Positions 15,962 through 24,889 of a DNA stretch of 64,000 bases are shown piece by piece. The DNA comes from Ruminococcus flavefaciens (GTDB taxonomy: Bacteria > Bacillota > Clostridia > Oscillospirales > Ruminococcaceae). The notes under the pieces are model-generated. The model made no database searches and was not told the origin of the DNA. It worked only from the letters and a program-made list of their open reading frames with translations. The position numbers and the translations under genes were made by a program. The stretch lies in NCBI GenBank assembly GCA_002373775.1, contig DFJW01000018.1:52309-116308 (forward strand). The letters are read 5' to 3'. Position 1 is the first letter of the stretch. Each line of letters begins with the position of its first letter.

Positions 15962-17460
15962 GAAAGATCGCCTCCTTCGCTGTAGATAGTCTGCTTGTTC
16001 TTGCCGGTCTTTTTGGATATGTGGAGAGCCTTGTACGCATTGTCACATACAGTGCGGTAGTTGTTTCCGTCTGTAGGACATACTGCTGCGCCAATGCTCA
16101 CAGTAGCCTCGAAAGGTGAATCTCCATGAGCGTTCAGAGTTTCACGGAACATGCTGCATATATCGGTGCATCTCTTTGCAAGGAGAGCCTTGTACATTTC
16201 GGGTTCTTCCTTCTTGGGAGAAGTGATTACTGCAAAAGTATCCTCACCAAGACGGCCGATACACTCTGCGTCACCGAAAATATTCTCGAATATCTTCAGC
16301 AGCTTGCTGATCTGGGCAGCAGCAGTCTTGCGGTCAGTAGCGTCGATCAGATCGAAGAAGTTGTCGATATCGACGATAGCAAATGAGCGCAGTTCCTTTT
16401 CAGGAGTCTTGGAAATAAGTGCTTCGCACTTGTCGCGGAAAAACCTGTTGCCGAGTACTCCGTCGAATTCGTCCTCACTGATCTCATCAGAGAGCGTAGA
16501 TGTAACAGTGGATACAGGATCAGCGATCTTGCGTATGAAGAAGAATCCGGCAGCAAGAGCGACGAGTGCGGCAGCGAGAGCAGCGATGTAGATATATTTC
16601 TGCATGTCTCTTGCTTCCTTGAGGATGACATCAGTAGGAGTAGAGCAGATAACGTACCAGTCACCATTAGTGAGGTTGACGGTAGATATCATATCATCAT
16701 CGGAAATAACAGCTGTATCGTGTCCCTTTACCTGACCGAGCACATCATCAGGGAGAGAAGAGCCGAGCTGATCCTTGTCAGAAGAATAGATCATCTTGTA
16801 GGAACGATCCGTAAGTCGGATGGTCATGTCCTTGATAGTATCCGGGCTTGCGAATATCTTATCCAGTTCAGCGGTATAGAATGAAATAGCGAAAACGGCA
16901 TTTTCATTTATTCGCTTTACATAGTAGATACGTTCATAGTCGTCGTTGTATCCGGTAGTCCAGCCGTCGGATGTGCGTTCACGGGTTATCATGCTGCTGA
17001 GATCGGTGTACAGTGAATCACCGAAAAGCTGGATAGTTCCGTTGGATATCTTGCCCACAGTCTGATTGGTGCTGTATACGATACCATAGTCCACCATATT
17101 CTCCATGAGGCAGAGGCTGAGCAGATCACTGGAGATCTGTTTTTCAACATCAATAGCTTCCGATTCACTGAGAGTGCTTGTGGTAGGATCGTAAGTATAA
17201 GCATTGTCAACTGAGAAGGCGAGTGTTGCAACGTTTTCCATACGGGAAAGATAGCTGTCAAGATTGAGTTTAAGCTGAGCATTGAGGGAATAGGTCATGG
17301 AATTGACCTTGTCTTTTACCAGCCTGTCGTATTTTCTTACGGCAAAAATGGTTATAGTCAGTATAGCAGCGAGAATGATAACGGTATAGCCGATGAGCAT
17401 TCGTCTGCTGAGTTTTCTGATCCTGACAAGACCTTCAGCCTGTAATTCGTCTCTTGTCAT
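15958..17460 (-). CDS. Membrane sensor with dCache-like outer domain and degenerate GGDEF domain
   Basis: A 500-residue protein with TM1 near residues 20-42, an outer domain of about 240 residues (Cache/dCache-like) and TM2 near 285-305. A C-terminal GGDEF-family domain has the metal-binding 'DIDNFFDLID', but the signature is R-L-G-E-D-T-F instead of R-Y-G-G-D-E-F. The second Gly and the catalytic Glu are lost, so cyclase activity is doubtful; it may bind GTP or c-di-GMP, or signal through contacts. Start ATG 17460 follows SD GGAGGTAATT. It is coupled to the solute-binding lipoprotein. Confidence 0.8.
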   Translation of the reverse strand: MTRDELQAEGLVRIRKLSRRMLIGYTVIILAAILTITIFAVRKYDRLVKDKVNSMTYSLNAQLKLNLDSYLSRMENVATLAFSVDNAYTYDPTTSTLSESEAIDVEKQISSDLLSLCLMENMVDYGIVYSTNQTVGKISNGTIQLFGDSLYTDLSSMITRERTSDGWTTGYNDDYERIYYVKRINENAVFAISFYTAELDKIFASPDTIKDMTIRLTDRSYKMIYSSDKDQLGSSLPDDVLGQVKGHDTAVISDDDMISTVNLTNGDWYVICSTPTDVILKEARDMQKYIYIAALAAALVALAAGFFFIRKIADPVSTVTSTLSDEISEDEFDGVLGNRFFRDKCEALISKTPEKELRSFAIVDIDNFFDLIDATDRKTAAAQISKLLKIFENIFGDAECIGRLGEDTFAVITSPKKEEPEMYKALLAKRCTDICSMFRETLNAHGDSPFEATVSIGAAVCPTDGNNYRTVCDNAYKALHISKKTGKNKQTIYSEGGDLS

Positions 17461-17517
17461 AATTACCTCCTTGATTATCAGTGCCCGCCGATATGTAGCG
17501 GACATATACTTCTTATA

Positions 17518-17546
17518 ATTATAACACGGAACGATTGTTAAATCAA
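17518..17546 (-). promoter_or_regulatory. Promoter of sensor/solute-binding operon
   Basis: On the minus strand: -35 TTGATT (17541-17546), 17-bp spacer, -10 TATAAT (17518-17523). Confidence 0.7.
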
Positions 17547-17682
17547 TATGGATAATGTAATGAAAAAATAATCTTTTCTCAGTTGTAATTATTAATTGAT
17601 GCTAAAAATGATACGCAGAACTACTTTTTCTCATCCCTTGCGGAGTAACGGCACGTTATAGTGTCTATATATAGTAAAGGGG
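17547..17682. other. Divergent intergenic region upstream of lon
   Basis: An AT-rich spacer between two divergent promoters. I see no gene, no CIRCE element and no clear CtsR heptanucleotide repeats, although lon is often under heat-shock control. Confidence 0.4.
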
Positions 17683-17711
17683 TTGCATTTTTGCTCAATG
17701 TATAGTATAAT
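17683..17711 (+). promoter_or_regulatory. Promoter of lon-engB-lysA
   Basis: -35 TTGCAT (17683-17688), 17-bp spacer, -10 TATAAT (17706-17711). The 85-nt leader that follows contains two small hairpins, AACGG...CCGTT and GTCC...GGAC. Confidence 0.7.
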
Positions 17712-17797
17712 AATAGAATAACGGCAGCATCCGTTAGAAAGAAAAGGATATAGAGTCCGGCAAGGCTGGACAACAACACAGGAAATGCGGTGATTAT

Positions 17798-20140
17798 ATG
17801 GAACAGATGATAAAAAGCGATAAAAGTACCGATAACGGTAATATATTATACACAGTCGCCATGCGCGGACTGGTTTCATTCCCGAAGATGGTCATGCATT
17901 TTGACGTATCAAGGGAAAAGTCTGTAAAGGCTATCGAGCGTTCACTGAAGGAAGGCGGAAAGCTGTTTCTCGTAACGCAGCACGAGACATATGTGGAGAA
18001 CCCAAAGGCATCGGATCTGTACAAAGTCGGCGTAGTAGCTGAGATCAAGCAGGTACTCAAACTGCCGGATAATATAATGAAAGTTCTCGTTGAGGGCTTG
18101 TACAAAGCTAATCTGGTACGTCTTATCGACGACGGAGACGCACTGAAGGCGGAAGTGAAACGTGCACCGACATATTCCCGTGCAAAGTACGATGAAGTAG
18201 AAGCAGAGGCGCTGGTGCGCTCTGTGAAGGATGTATTTGAGAGATACTCTTCATTTTTCCCGAAAATGCCGAAGGAACTCCTTACATCAGTAATGACTCA
18301 GGACAATCCGATAAAGCTTTTTGAGACGGTAACGTTCAACTGCAATCTCAATTACCGTGATAAGCAGACGCTTCTGGAAGAGTCGAACATCATTAACAAG
18401 CTGTCGGTCCTGTTTGCGTGTCTTACATCGGAAGTAGAGATACTTGAGCTGGAGAATCTCATAAATGAGCAGACCAAGAACAGCATAGACAAAGGGCAGA
18501 GGGAGTTTTATCTCCGTGAGCAGCTCCGTGTTATACAGGAACAGCTCGGCGAGGACGACGGAGATGACGCATTTGCGTACATCAACGACATCATGGAACT
18601 GCCTCTTGATGAAAAGTCAAAGGATAAGCTGCTGAAAGAGGCAGATAAGCTGACCAAGCTCCCGCCGGCATCTCAGGAAGCGTTCGTGATAAAGAACTAT
18701 CTTGATACAGTTCTTGATCTCCCGTGGGGGAAGTATACCAAGGCAAAGCTCTCCATGGAAAAGGCAGAAGCAGTGCTTGAAAAAGATCACTACGGACTGA
18801 AAAAGGTCAAGGAGAGGATACTTGAATTCCTTGCAGTACATATGCTGAATCCCGATATAAAAGGTCAGATAATATGTCTTGCAGGCCCTCCCGGAATAGG
18901 TAAGACATCTGTGGCAAAGTCCATAGCAAAGGCGATGGGAAGAAAGTACGCGCGTGTATCTCTCGGAGGCGTCAGAGATGAAGCAGATATCCGCGGTCAC
19001 AGAAAGACATATGTCGGAGCAATGCCGGGACGCATAATCACAGCACTCACGCAGGCAGGTTCAGCTAATCCTCTCATCCTCTTTGATGAGATAGATAAGC
19101 TTTGCAGTGATATCAAGGGGGATCCTTCCTCTGCAATGCTGGAAGTGCTTGACAGCGAGCAGAACAATGCTTTCAGAGACCACTTCATCGAAGTGCCGTT
19201 TGACCTCAGCAAGTGTGTGTTCATAACTACAGCAAATAACGTTTCCGCAATACCTGCACCTCTTCTGGACAGAATGGAACTCATAGAGCTCCCGAGCTAC
19301 ACAGCGGAAGAGAAATTCCATATCGCCAAGAAGCATCTTGTCCCAAAGCAGCTGAAAGAACACGGCCTCAAGGCATCACAGCTGAAGATAAGCGATGCAG
19401 CTATAAATGACCTGATACGCTTCTATACAAAGGAAGCAGGTGTGCGTACACTTGAAAGGACCATAGCTTCCATCTGCCGTAAAGCTGCAAGACAGATAGC
19501 AGCCGGTGAGGCAGAGAAGGTATCGGTAAAACCAAAGGATCTTGTTGAACTTCTCGGAATACACAAGTACCTTGCAGACATATCCTCACAGAAGGATCAG
19601 GTCGGCGTAGTAAACGGACTTGCATGGACATCAGTCGGCGGAGTGCTCATGCCGCTTGAAGTACTGGTGCTTAAAGGCACAGGAAAGATAGAGGTGACCG
19701 GTTCTCTCGGTGATGTTATGAAGGAGAGTGCCAAGATAGCAGTAAGCTATGTGAGAAGCGTGGCTGAAAAGTACGGCATAGATCCGGAGTTCTATAAGAA
19801 TAACGACATACACATACATGCACCGGAGGGGGCTGTCCCGAAGGACGGACCTTCTGCCGGTGTTACAATGACTACAGCGCTCGTATCGGCACTGTCGGGA
19901 ATGAAAGTGCGTGCAGACGTTGCGATGACCGGAGAGATCACTCTGCACGGAAAGGTGCTTCCTATCGGAGGGCTGCGTGAAAAGTCCATGGCAGCATTCA
20001 AAGCCGGGATCAAGACCGTGCTGATACCAGTGGACAATAAGCCGGACCTTGAAGAGATCGACGATGCTGTAAAGAATGCCATAGAGTTCATCCCGGCAGA
20101 CAAGCTGGAAAAAGTGCTTGAGACAGCACTCATAAAGTAA
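17798..20140 (+). CDS. lon: ATP-dependent protease La (Lon)
   Basis: A 780-residue cytoplasmic protease that degrades misfolded and regulatory proteins. It has an N-terminal LON substrate-binding domain (about 1-200), a AAA+ module with Walker A GPPGIGKTS near residue 363 and Walker B 'LILFDEIDK', and a C-terminal protease domain. The catalytic Ser lies in 'PKDGPSAGV' near 686 and the Lys in 'GGLREKSMAA'. Full length and intact. The SD (GCGGTGAT) is weak. The order lon-engB is common in Bacillota. Confidence 0.97.
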   Translation: MEQMIKSDKSTDNGNILYTVAMRGLVSFPKMVMHFDVSREKSVKAIERSLKEGGKLFLVTQHETYVENPKASDLYKVGVVAEIKQVLKLPDNIMKVLVEGLYKANLVRLIDDGDALKAEVKRAPTYSRAKYDEVEAEALVRSVKDVFERYSSFFPKMPKELLTSVMTQDNPIKLFETVTFNCNLNYRDKQTLLEESNIINKLSVLFACLTSEVEILELENLINEQTKNSIDKGQREFYLREQLRVIQEQLGEDDGDDAFAYINDIMELPLDEKSKDKLLKEADKLTKLPPASQEAFVIKNYLDTVLDLPWGKYTKAKLSMEKAEAVLEKDHYGLKKVKERILEFLAVHMLNPDIKGQIICLAGPPGIGKTSVAKSIAKAMGRKYARVSLGGVRDEADIRGHRKTYVGAMPGRIITALTQAGSANPLILFDEIDKLCSDIKGDPSSAMLEVLDSEQNNAFRDHFIEVPFDLSKCVFITTANNVSAIPAPLLDRMELIELPSYTAEEKFHIAKKHLVPKQLKEHGLKASQLKISDAAINDLIRFYTKEAGVRTLERTIASICRKAARQIAAGEAEKVSVKPKDLVELLGIHKYLADISSQKDQVGVVNGLAWTSVGGVLMPLEVLVLKGTGKIEVTGSLGDVMKESAKIAVSYVRSVAEKYGIDPEFYKNNDIHIHAPEGAVPKDGPSAGVTMTTALVSALSGMKVRADVAMTGEITLHGKVLPIGGLREKSMAAFKAGIKTVLIPVDNKPDLEEIDDAVKNAIEFIPADKLEKVLETALIK

Positions 20141-20202
20141 CGATGCCTGACGAAAGCGCACACTGTATACTGCTGCTTTCATGACAGCAAAGGAGCATAG
20201 AA

Positions 20203-20814
20203 ATGAAGCTGAATTACAATAAAGCCGAGTTTACGGCAGCATACGGAAAGTTTTCACAGATACCGCCCCCGGAAAGGATAGAGATAGCTTTTGCAGGACA
20301 TTCCAATGTCGGAAAGTCCACGCTCATAAATAAGCTGTTCAACCGCAAGAATCTTGCGAGAGTGAGTTCAGTTCCCGGAAAGACGGCGACCATAAACTTC
20401 TTCGGACTTGAGAATATATATTTCGTTGACCTGCCGGGTTACGGCTACGCAAAGGTCTCAAAGTCTGAAAAAGAGCGCTGGGCAGGACTTATAGAAGGAT
20501 ATCTCAGCGCAGACCGCGACCTCAGACTCGTATTCATGCTTGTGGATATGCGTCATAAGCCAACTGCGGACGATGTGAAAATGATAGAGTATCTCATAGA
20601 TACCGAAACGCCTTTCGTGATAGTACTTACAAAGGCAGATAAGCTTAACAAAACTGAACGAGCAAAGCGCATGGAAGCTTTCAGAAGCGAGATACCGTGC
20701 TTTGACGATATACATGTGATCCCGTTTTCCTCTCAGACTTTTGAAGGTGTCGAGGAACTAAGGGCGATAGTTGAGGATATTGCCGAAGACAATGACGTCT
20801 GCGGTGATGAATAA
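20203..20814 (+). CDS. engB: Ribosome biogenesis GTPase YsxC/EngB
   Basis: A 203-residue GTPase needed for large-subunit assembly. G1 is 'GHSNVGKSTL', G2 includes 'KTATINF', G3 'DLPGYG', G4 'LTKADK' and G5 'FSS'. SD AGGAGC precedes ATG. It lies 62 nt after lon and is probably in the same operon. Confidence 0.95.
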   Translation: MKLNYNKAEFTAAYGKFSQIPPPERIEIAFAGHSNVGKSTLINKLFNRKNLARVSSVPGKTATINFFGLENIYFVDLPGYGYAKVSKSEKERWAGLIEGYLSADRDLRLVFMLVDMRHKPTADDVKMIEYLIDTETPFVIVLTKADKLNKTERAKRMEAFRSEIPCFDDIHVIPFSSQTFEGVEELRAIVEDIAEDNDVCGDE

Positions 20815-20857
20815 ATGTCTGTGAAGCATGATATCACAGACTGAAAGGATGTTTGAT

Positions 20858-22156
20858 ATGTTTGTATCCGAAGATCTTTCCGTAAATGAGCAGGGCAACC
20901 TGACTATAGGCGGAATTGACACAACAGAGCTTGCAGCTCAGTACGGAACTCCGTTGTATGTAATGGACGAAGAACTCATCAGAAAAAATCTTCGCCGTTT
21001 CCATGAGAGCATGCAGAAGTGCTATGACGGAAAAGGTATCGTATGCTATGCGAGCAAGGCGTTTTCCTGTATGGAGATGTGCCGTATAGTTGCAAGCGAG
21101 GGCGACGGACTTGATGCAGTATCCATAGGAGAGATGTACACTGCACTGAAAGCAGGTTTCCCCATGGAAAAGGTAGGCTTTCACGGCAATAACAAGACTG
21201 ACGAAGAGCTTGCCTTTGCACTTGATAACGGCGTTGGTCATATCATAGTTGACAATATCCCTGAACTCCGCAGGCTTGAAAAGATAGCGGCTGAAAAGGG
21301 CATCACAGCGCATATCATGTTCCGCATCAAACCGGGCATAGATGCACATACCCACCAGTTCGTAATGACCGGACAGATAGACAGCAAGTACGGATTTGCA
21401 CTTGAGACAGGTGAGGCATTTGAAGCAGTAAAGGAAGCTCTCAGCTGCAACAGTGTAAAACTTGTGGGACTTCACTGTCATATCGGCTCACAGATATTCG
21501 ATATAGATCCTTTTGAAGAAGCAGCAAGAGTCATGATGCGCTTCATGGGAAAGATAAGAGATGAACTCGGCTATACAGTTCCCGGTCTCAATCTTGGCGG
21601 CGGATTCGGCATCAAATACCTTGAAAGTCACGATCCTGCGCCCTTTGAGACATATGCTGAGAGAGTATCCGCAGTAGTAAAGAAAGAATGTGAAGCACTC
21701 GGCATGGATATGCCGTATGTCTACATCGAACCGGGAAGGTCTATCGTTGCACCTGCCGGCATTACACTTTACACAGTAGGTGCACGCAAGGAGATACCTG
21801 GCATAAGGACATATGTATCGGTTGACGGCGGTATGGGTGATAACCCGAGATATATCCTTTACCAGTCCGAGTATGAGGCTGTAGTTGCGAACAAAGCCTC
21901 AGAGGAGAGAAATGAGAAGGTTACCATTGCCGGAAGATGCTGTGAGAGCGGCGACCTTATCGGTGAGAACATGCCTCTCCAGCATGCTGATTCCGGTGAT
22001 ATCATCGCAGTACTTGCAACAGGTGCATACAACTACTCCATGTCATCCAATTACAACAGATTCCAGAAGCCGGCAGTAGTTTTCGTGAATAAGGGAGAAT
22101 CACGCATAGCAGTAAAGCGTGAGACCATAGAAGATGTAATCCGCAACGATATCTGA
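20858..22156 (+). CDS. lysA: Diaminopimelate decarboxylase
   Basis: It decarboxylates meso-diaminopimelate to lysine using PLP. 432 residues; the PLP lysine lies in 'VCYASKAFS', substrate and PLP loops in 'GLHCHIGSQIF' and 'NLGGGFGIKY', and the C-terminal active-site Cys in 'GRCCESGD'. Of several in-frame starts, ATG 20858 has the best spacing (8 nt) to SD AAAGGA. It follows engB by 43 nt, probably as the third gene of the operon. Confidence 0.95.
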   Translation: MFVSEDLSVNEQGNLTIGGIDTTELAAQYGTPLYVMDEELIRKNLRRFHESMQKCYDGKGIVCYASKAFSCMEMCRIVASEGDGLDAVSIGEMYTALKAGFPMEKVGFHGNNKTDEELAFALDNGVGHIIVDNIPELRRLEKIAAEKGITAHIMFRIKPGIDAHTHQFVMTGQIDSKYGFALETGEAFEAVKEALSCNSVKLVGLHCHIGSQIFDIDPFEEAARVMMRFMGKIRDELGYTVPGLNLGGGFGIKYLESHDPAPFETYAERVSAVVKKECEALGMDMPYVYIEPGRSIVAPAGITLYTVGARKEIPGIRTYVSVDGGMGDNPRYILYQSEYEAVVANKASEERNEKVTIAGRCCESGDLIGENMPLQHADSGDIIAVLATGAYNYSMSSNYNRFQKPAVVFVNKGESRIAVKRETIEDVIRNDI

Positions 22157-22190
22157 ATTGCTGACGCAAAAAAACATATAATGTAAGACG

Positions 22191-22232
22191 CCGGTCACTT
22201 ATAAGTCAGACTTTATAAGTGACCGGGTTCTT
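22191..22232 (+). terminator. Terminator after lysA
   Basis: A 14-bp stem, CCGGTCACTTATAA with its complement at 22213-22226, followed by a T-rich segment. Confidence 0.85.
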
Positions 22233-22233
22233 T

Positions 22234-22265
22234 ATAAAAAAACATCAGCCGGCATAAGCCGGCTG
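22234..22265 (-). terminator. Terminator after the ECF partner gene
   Basis: On the minus strand, CAGCCGGC pairs with GCCGGCTG around a 4-nt loop (22246-22265), followed by a seven-T run. Confidence 0.85.
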
Positions 22266-22284
22266 AAAGTCTATAAGGAGGTGG

Positions 22285-23841
22285 TCAGTCTGCGTTGTAA
22301 TCACTCGGGCAGTCAAACCAGAGGTAAGCATAGTTATAAGCTAAGTCATTGCTGAATGTATATGTTCTGTTCTTGAAGTCGATGTCAGCTTCGAACAGGG
22401 GATAGGAATTGTTTCCATCGGAAGTGTATGTTACGACCACATGGCACGGAGCGTAATCGTTATCACCGTAGTGAACGTTCAGGATAAGAGTTTCGCCGTC
22501 GATATAAGGATCATTGAAACCTGTAGAACCCATATACTGATTTGATGTTGTGCCGTCGCAGTAAGTATCAGTGTGTTCTATCGCATAGGAAGTGTTTGCG
22601 TCGAATATACCGTTTTCAACGAGCCATCTCATGTCGATATTGATATTTGCATAATCATAATTATGAGGATGCTGTCTGTCGTATTCAGCCTGTGCTTCTT
22701 CCATAGTTGCCCACTGCTCATTCTGACGTATGCGGCCGTCTGTTTCAGCAGCATAGAAATTGAAATCGTTCACTTCTGCGAAGTTGTAGCTGTTGTAGGG
22801 GGCAAGGTATGAATTGAATTCATCGCGGCTGACGATATTGGAGTTGTGGTAGTAAACTTCCTTGGGAGAGTAGTTGCTGTCTCCGCTGTGAGCAGCAGCG
22901 TCTTCCAAGTCATAGGACTGATAGAAGGTTTCTGCCTTGAATGTATTGTCAGAATCCATAGTGATGTAGATACCGACTCCGCCGCTTTCCTTATCCCAGA
23001 GGTAAACGCATTTCTCGTCCAGGCTTACAGCCGGGATAGTTGTGCTTGTGATAATATTATCCTGTCCGTTTGCATCCTTGAAGCTTACATACTCAGAACC
23101 GTTGTAACTGTAGAGCAGAGTTCCGTAGTAAGCGTGTTCGCAGTTTATCATGAGTTCGGGAGTGCCGTCGCTGTTCATATCAATGAACTTGTAGTTGATA
23201 TTTCCAGCCTGAATATCTGAATGAACGAACGCATCGAGAGCGCGCTGAGCAGCTGCTTCTGTACCGCTTCCGTTTACGGGGATAACATTGTCATCATTGT
23301 TTACTGAAGGAGATTCAGCAGTGATGCCGTTGTTATTGCCGGAAGAGGGAAGAGTAGTTCCGCCGGGAGTTGTGACTGTAACTGTGCGAGTAGTAGTCTT
23401 TGCAGTATTTGTGCCTGTTTCAGTGCTGTCAGAAGCGGTAGTAGTTTCTTCAGCATCGTCGCTTGTGGATGTTGTGGGTGAATTAAGAGTGATATCAGAA
23501 TCTGTCACAGCGGGAAGGTCGTTATTTCTTTTGCCGAGAAGCAGAACGCTTCCGCCGATCAGCGCGAATGCTGCTGCACAGCTTATCGCAGTCATAACTG
23601 TCCTTTTGATGCGAGGCTTATTGTACTCCTCAACTGTCATTTCGAGAGTTTCTGAATCATTATTTGTGTATGGCAGAGGCTCACCAGCGGCAGCCTTTGC
23701 TTCTTCATACTTTCTTCTGCTCATTTCCAGCATTCTATTTCTGCTCCTTTTACTTATCATAGGGCTGTCTGCCCCCATTTCTTCGATTTTATCCAGTCCG
23801 GAATTTTCAAGGATATCAAATCCAATACGATTATCTCTCAT
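22285..23841 (-). CDS. Single-TM protein coupled to ECF sigma factor (probable anti-sigma/regulated envelope protein)
   Basis: 518 residues. The N-terminal cytoplasmic part is about 78 residues and charged, and could hold the sigma factor. One TM lies near residues 80-104, then a Thr/Ser-rich linker (about 115-180), then an extracellular domain with a segment 'FIDMNSDGTPELMIN' that looks like a VCBS/EF-hand-like repeat and a C-terminal aromatic region. No zinc anti-sigma motif (HxxxCxxC) is seen. Its ATG overlaps the sigma gene stop (ATGA), typical for sigma/anti-sigma pairs. The assignment rests on context; the outer domain is not a recognised family. Confidence 0.6.
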   Translation of the reverse strand: MRDNRIGFDILENSGLDKIEEMGADSPMISKRSRNRMLEMSRRKYEEAKAAAGEPLPYTNNDSETLEMTVEEYNKPRIKRTVMTAISCAAAFALIGGSVLLLGKRNNDLPAVTDSDITLNSPTTSTSDDAEETTTASDSTETGTNTAKTTTRTVTVTTPGGTTLPSSGNNNGITAESPSVNNDDNVIPVNGSGTEAAAQRALDAFVHSDIQAGNINYKFIDMNSDGTPELMINCEHAYYGTLLYSYNGSEYVSFKDANGQDNIITSTTIPAVSLDEKCVYLWDKESGGVGIYITMDSDNTFKAETFYQSYDLEDAAAHSGDSNYSPKEVYYHNSNIVSRDEFNSYLAPYNSYNFAEVNDFNFYAAETDGRIRQNEQWATMEEAQAEYDRQHPHNYDYANINIDMRWLVENGIFDANTSYAIEHTDTYCDGTTSNQYMGSTGFNDPYIDGETLILNVHYGDNDYAPCHVVVTYTSDGNNSYPLFEADIDFKNRTYTFSNDLAYNYAYLWFDCPSDYNAD

Positions 23842-24416
23842 ATCTGTCCCTCCTTCAGATCTAATCCTTCAGCCGAAAGCAGCGCTTTCAGTTTCTTCAA
23901 TGCTCTGCTGCACTTTACTCTGACAGTACCAGGAGACATTGAGAGTTTTTTTGCGATCTCGTTTGACTTCATGTCATAGTAGTATTTCTGGATTATCATC
24001 GTCGATTCCGGTTCACCGAGAGACTTGATGCACCTCAGCATGATATTCTGCAATTCAGTGCGTTCAGCCTGTTCTGTGAGAGAATTGTCGTCCGCAATAT
24101 CTGTGTCCAGTTCTTCCAGTGGAGTGACCTTGCTTCTGGCAGATGACAACGAATGATACATATTGATAGCTTTATTCACAGCAACTGCTCCGATAAAGCC
24201 TTTCAGATCACCGTTCCTGTTCTTGCTGTTGTCGTATCCGAGGAATACAGCTGAGAAGATGTCACTGACACATTCTTCGATATCCTCCTGAGTGCCGCAG
24301 CTTCTCAGTTTGTTGTAAACTATTGAGTATACATATTTCAGGTATTCGTTAAACAGCGCATTCTGCGCAGCAACAGGCGATTCATCATATAGCCTGCGGT
24401 ATTCGTTATCTGTCAT
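23838..24416 (-). CDS. ECF-type RNA polymerase sigma factor
   Basis: 192 residues. Region 2 includes 'YVYSIVYNKLRS' and 'DIEECVSDIFSAVF'; region 4 is the C-terminal helix-turn-helix 'KSNEIAKKLSMSPGTVRVKCSRALKKL'. ATG 24416 behind SD AGAGGTGAG is preferred over an ATG 26 codons upstream. A TGTAACA sequence followed by AT-rich DNA lies upstream near 24520 and might be an autoregulated promoter; this is weak. Confidence 0.88.
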   Translation of the reverse strand: MTDNEYRRLYDESPVAAQNALFNEYLKYVYSIVYNKLRSCGTQEDIEECVSDIFSAVFLGYDNSKNRNGDLKGFIGAVAVNKAINMYHSLSSARSKVTPLEELDTDIADDNSLTEQAERTELQNIMLRCIKSLGEPESTMIIQKYYYDMKSNEIAKKLSMSPGTVRVKCSRALKKLKALLSAEGLDLKEGQI

Positions 24417-24569
24417 AGGCTCACCTCTGTAACTTATTAGATCTACGGAACTAAGTCCGAAAGCATTTGAATATATTCGTATTAGCGCTTTCATAATACT
24501 TACTCAATGGATATCGAGAAAGTGTTACAGCATTTTTCAAAAAAACTTGAAAAAATAAAAAATAATTTC

Positions 24570-24598
24570 TTGACTTTAAAAAATAGGAGTGATATAAT
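24570..24598 (+). promoter_or_regulatory. Promoter of tRNA-Gly
   Basis: -35 TTGACT (24570-24575), 17-bp spacer, -10 TATAAT (24593-24598), 13 nt before the mature tRNA end. Confidence 0.8.
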
Positions 24599-24610
24599 TA
24601 AATACAGGAT

Positions 24611-24685
24611 GCAGATATAGTATAGCGGCTATTACTTCAGTTTCCCAAACTGAGGAGGCGGGTTCGACCCCCGTTATCTGCTCCA
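24611..24685 (+). tRNA. tRNA-Gly (anticodon CCC)
   Basis: A 75-nt cloverleaf. The acceptor arms GCAGATA and TATCTGC pair over 7 bp, the anticodon arm is TCAGT-TTCCCAA-ACTGA with anticodon CCC, the T arm contains GGTTCGA, and CCA is encoded after discriminator T. It reads GGG codons. Confidence 0.92.
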
Positions 24686-24778
24686 CGCCGAGCTGGCGCG
24701 CGCGTTTCACGTTGGCGCTCGTGCCTCGCTCACTTTGCATATGAACGTCAGTAATCTATTATATAAAGCATATCCGGC
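24686..24778. other. GC-rich tRNA trailer
   Basis: The first 45 bases after CCA are unusually GC-rich, with overlapping GGCGCGCGCG-like palindromes, then turn AT-rich before the terminator. No gene is seen. Confidence 0.4.
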
Positions 24779-24811
24779 AGAGCTTTCCGTTGATACGGAA
24801 GGCTCTTTTTT
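24779..24811 (+). terminator. Terminator after tRNA-Gly
   Basis: The stem AGAGC-TTCCGT / ACGGAA-GCTCT has one mismatch and a 4-nt loop, then a six-T run. Confidence 0.85.
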
Positions 24812-24820
24812 GCATGACGC

Positions 24821-24852
24821 ACAAAAATACCGCAGTCGTTCAACAACTGCGG
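24821..24852 (-). terminator. Terminator after Ser/Thr-rich lipoprotein gene
   Basis: On the minus strand CCGCAGT / ACTGCGG (24830-24852) is followed by a T-rich tail. Confidence 0.7.
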
Positions 24853-24889
24853 CATTTGACGCAATTCATATACCGGAAAAGATGATGTA

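Noticed and set aside
20834-21481. 215-codon minus-strand frame inside lysA
   Set aside because: Opposite a full-length conserved gene. It has high Tyr/Cys content, no SD and no known domain.
24686-24740. GC-rich segment after tRNA-Gly as an integration (att) scar
   Set aside because: No duplicated tRNA end, integrase or phage gene is found in the window.
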